A stretch of 64,000 bases of DNA from the NCBI GenBank assembly GCA_008477525.1, contig SPDT01000006.1, forward strand, positions 1,763,501 through 1,827,500. Direction: 5' to 3'. The notes under the pieces were generated by a model, which saw only the letters and a list, made by a program, of their open reading frames with translations, ran no database searches and had not been told where the DNA came from. This DNA is from Hypomyces perniciosus. Lineage: Eukaryota; Ascomycota; Sordariomycetes; Hypocreales; Hypocreaceae. Positions 61,330 to 64,000 of this stretch are shown piece after piece. The number at the start of each line of letters is the position of its first letter. Positions within the stretch are counted from its first letter, which is position 1. The position numbers and the translations under genes were made by a program.

Positions 61330-64000
61330 TAAATATAATAAAGTTTTCTTTTAATTCTTTATTTAATATTTATAAAACATTTTAAAGGTTATCTATTATT
61401 TTAGAGAATTACTATTTACACACACGCATATTTCTATTTACACATAACTTCCATTTTCGCCCTACTTAATTTTCAGCCGATTCCTCGCATCCCATACGCT
61501 AAGCCCAATTCTATATAGTAAATCATAAAGTCAAATAAAAACTAGTAATTAAAATTCCTTACAGCCTTACAGCCTCACAATTTCGCCGCCCGCTAAGATC
61601 TTCCTGCGCACCGAATTTCTGAAGCTATCACCACTTAACCTTATAGCCTGTATAGCCGCTATGCTGCACTACAAGCTATACGGAGGAGTACACGGGAGGT
61701 CCGAGGCATACACAGCCGTTAAGCCAATAAATAAAAAGCTGCGATTAAGGATTTTATATAATAGTTTAATAATAATATAACTACGCGCGCTTTAATATAT
61801 TTCCTATAATTGGCCCATTTTAATTTATTTGTGTTATCCTATTAATATAGATTAGATTTTAGTGGCGGGGTATGGGCGGCGGAGAAAGTGGGGCAAATTT
61901 GAAAGTTGTATGCAAATAGAAATATGCGTGTATGTAAATAGTAATTCTCTTATTTTAAAATTTCCTTATTTATCTATACTATTTAAAGATATTAATAACG
62001 CTATAGTTTTTTCTTATAATATAATAATATATTTATCTCTATTATTTAGCTTTATATTACTGTTATATTTAATATATTTAAGCTATATATATAGTCTAGT
62101 ATACTATTTAATATAGATATAAAATAATATATTTATTATATAAAGTATAAATCTCTTTTATTAAAATATATATAATATACTTTAATGTATTTTATTAAAT
62201 ATATTAATATAATAATAGTATTTTAATTTTAATTTTAATTTATATTTTAAATAATATATTTATTTTATATATTATTTTAATTATTATATAGTTTTATAAT
62301 CTTAATATATTTATGTTATATTTAATTGAAAGATTTATATTAATAAAGTCTTTTATAACCTATACTTTAAAAGTAAAATATAAATATACTGTAATACTTT
62401 TAATTATATTTATAATATAAAAATTAAATTTTACTTTTTTATTAATTTTAAATAATTTTAACACTTTTTATATTAACTTTAATTTATTTACTATAAAGAT
62501 TTTTATATTAAAAGAATAATTCTATAATTAATCTTTATTTATTAAAATCTTTAAATATTTTATATTTATTACTATTATAATAGGCTTTAGTTTTAAATTA
62601 AATTTAAAGTTTTTTTATATAGCTATACTTTATTAAATATAATACTTTTTTAATAGACTTTAATTATTTAATTTAACTAAAAAATATAATTTATATTTCC
62701 TTTTAATAAATTTTAATGCCTTTATTTTTTATTTATTATAGCTATTAATAAAATATATTTTATTAAATTAAATTATTTATTAAAACATATATTATATTTT
62801 TTAGCAATTTTATAAATTATTTATATTAATCTTATGTATTTTAAATAATAATTTAAAACGCTTTAAATAAAAGTAATAGTTATTAAAAAAATATTTTTCT
62901 TTTAAGTTTAGATTTTATTATATTAAACTTTTTATAAATAGATTTTATAATTTAAATATTTCAATTATATTTTTAATATATTTAATAATAGTAAATTCTT
63001 GAATAGTTTAATACTTATTTATTTTTAATTATTTCCTTAATTCTTTACCTTTTTTTCTTTTAAAATTAACATAAATATCTTTATTATCTCCTTTTTAATA
63101 ATAAATATAATTATTTTAAATATATTATTTTAGCATTTATTAATAAAAGTATTGCCTATTACTTGAATTATTATTATTTCTATATTAACGTTTTAATAAA
63201 GGTATAAATTATATATTTACTTAATATTAAATATTATAATAATAGTATTTATAGCTATAAAAGTTACTATTATAATTTATATATTTATAATTATAGAAGA
63301 AATTATTTAGCTAGGATGGTATATATAAATAAACTATATAGCCTACTTTTTAATATCTTTACTGTTTTTATAGTTATTCTTTAAATATATTATATTTCTT
63401 AAATCTAGGCTTTTTCTTTAAATAATTATAACAGGTTTATATAAATTACCTTTATTTATTTTAAGTTTATTATATCATCTTTAATGCTTTTTATAAATAG
63501 GTTAATCTTATATTAAATAATAGTATTATTTGTTTATATAATATCTATTCCTTTATAAAATTTATTTAAATTAAAATTGAAAAATCTAATCTTTATTAGT
63601 TTTTATCTATTATAAACACTATTACTTTCCGCTATTATAATAGCTAGTTAATTTAAGATATTTCAAATTATTTTTAAAAAATATTCAAATTATTTTTAAA
63701 AACTTTTATTAAATAGTATTATAAATAAAGCAGGTAAAGCAGGTTATAAGGTTTATTATAGGTTTTATTAACTTTGAATATTTATTTAGTTTAATATATT
63801 TAAATATATAGGTATTAAGGTTAATATTAAAGTTAAGATTAGTATTTAAGTTTAGAGGCTTAATAAAAGAAGCGATAGGTTTTTGGATACATTACTAAAC
63901 TATTAATTTATATTAACTTAAAGTTACTATTAAATTAATTATATTTAAAAATCTCGTTTTAATATATTATACATTAAAAAATTAATTAATAAAAATATAA
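61330..64000 (-). mobile_element. Ret-G copy 3, runs off the window
   Basis: Colinear with Ret-G copy 1 from its left edge (AATAATAAAGTTTTC) through the part where copy 1 holds Ret-H, and on to the window end. It lacks a segment equivalent to 55,640-56,000. A complete hAT-c is inserted near its left end. The LTR would lie beyond 64,000. Confidence 0.75.
61404..61949 (+). mobile_element. hAT-c reference copy, complete non-autonomous element
   Basis: 546 bp with inverted ends of about 59 bp: GAGAATTACTATTTACAC at left and, reversed, GAGAATTACTATTTACAT at right, each followed by a second CTATTT motif. The 8-bp TSD TTATTTTA lies at 61,396-61,403 and 61,950-61,957. Ret-G copy 1 near 5,320 has the empty site (TTATTATCTTAAAATTT). 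The interior is GC-richer, with many CpG steps, and has no coding capacity. An open frame starting at 61,862 crosses its right end and is spurious. Confidence 0.93.

Noticed and set aside
61862..62116. Open frame of 84 codons, plus strand
   Set aside because: It spans the right end of hAT-c, its TSD and Ret-G sequence; a chimeric accident.
1..64000. tRNA, rRNA and snRNA genes
   Set aside because: No B-box-like GGTTCGANNCC, no rRNA core sequence and no cloverleaf was seen in the GC-richer islands, where such genes would be readable.
1..64000. Mitochondrial origin, suggested by the very high A+T content
   Set aside because: Nuclear LTR, LINE and hAT elements with RIP-type transitions and no mitochondrial genes or tRNAs point to nuclear DNA.

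Overview
This is a gene-free, extremely A+T-rich stretch of a filamentous ascomycete nuclear genome. By eye well over three quarters of the bases are A or T, TpA is everywhere, CpG is almost absent outside short islands, and stop codons fall where Gln, Arg and Trp codons are expected. That is the footprint of repeat-induced point mutation (RIP, C-to-T on either strand). I found no intact protein gene, tRNA, rRNA or CRISPR. The longest open frames are chance gaps in A/T noise. The setting fits an AT-isochore or a (peri)centromeric block; sequence alone does not decide between them.

Almost everything recognisable is transposon debris, nested several layers deep. I delimited seven families from paired ends, target-site duplications (TSDs) and paralogous empty sites. 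Ret-E is an LTR element of about 9.4 kb, with 153-185 bp LTRs carrying terminal hairpins and 5-bp TSDs. Ret-G is an LTR element with a 149-154 bp LTR and a TGGTAGC-like primer site. Ret-H is a Ty3/gypsy element with 172-bp LTRs and decayed reverse transcriptase and integrase. LINE-C is a non-LTR element of about 5.3 kb with an APE endonuclease, a reverse transcriptase and a trinucleotide 3' tail. hAT-a, hAT-b and hAT-c are three related DNA-transposon families with 8-bp TSDs and inverted ends starting GAG. Fragments of two further Ty3/gypsy chromoviruses (4.6-5.1 kb; 30.2-31.5 kb) are also present.

Layout. 1-4,164: unidentified relic with a plus-strand coding trace, ending in a small GC-richer island. 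4,165-5,170: half a hAT-c, then a gypsy integrase tail. 5,262-14,930: Ret-G copy 1, split by a complete Ret-H (6,257-12,415) and a solo Ret-E LTR. 15,677-16,817: 5' end of a Ret-E copy, broken by two LINE-C copies stacked at the same target (16,818-23,966); the outer one carries a hAT-a. 23,967-24,896: unassigned. 24,897-29,049: hAT-a split by LINE-C copy 3. 29,058-31,733: minus-strand chromovirus, whose recognisable part is the integrase. 31,734-42,360: a Russian doll of hAT-c in hAT-c in Ret-E in solo LTR. 42,648-43,596: hAT-c half and an unknown coding relic. 43,597-50,231: Ret-E copy 2 carrying hAT-b and two solo LTRs. 50,232-54,790: Ret-H copy 2. 54,870-57,725: Ret-G copy 2. 57,726-61,329: AT-rich relic with two solo LTRs. 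61,330-64,000: Ret-G copy 3 with a complete hAT-c.

The families do not act as a pathway; their order of insertion is the information here. Short elements (under about 550 bp) keep readable, GC-richer sequence, while kilobase elements are saturated with RIP. I see no new multi-gene system. The most original observations are the shared two-helical-turn motif spacing in all hAT-like ends, the hairpin-modular Ret-E LTR, the same-site stacking of LINE-C, and protein-like reading frames in relics that I cannot assign.
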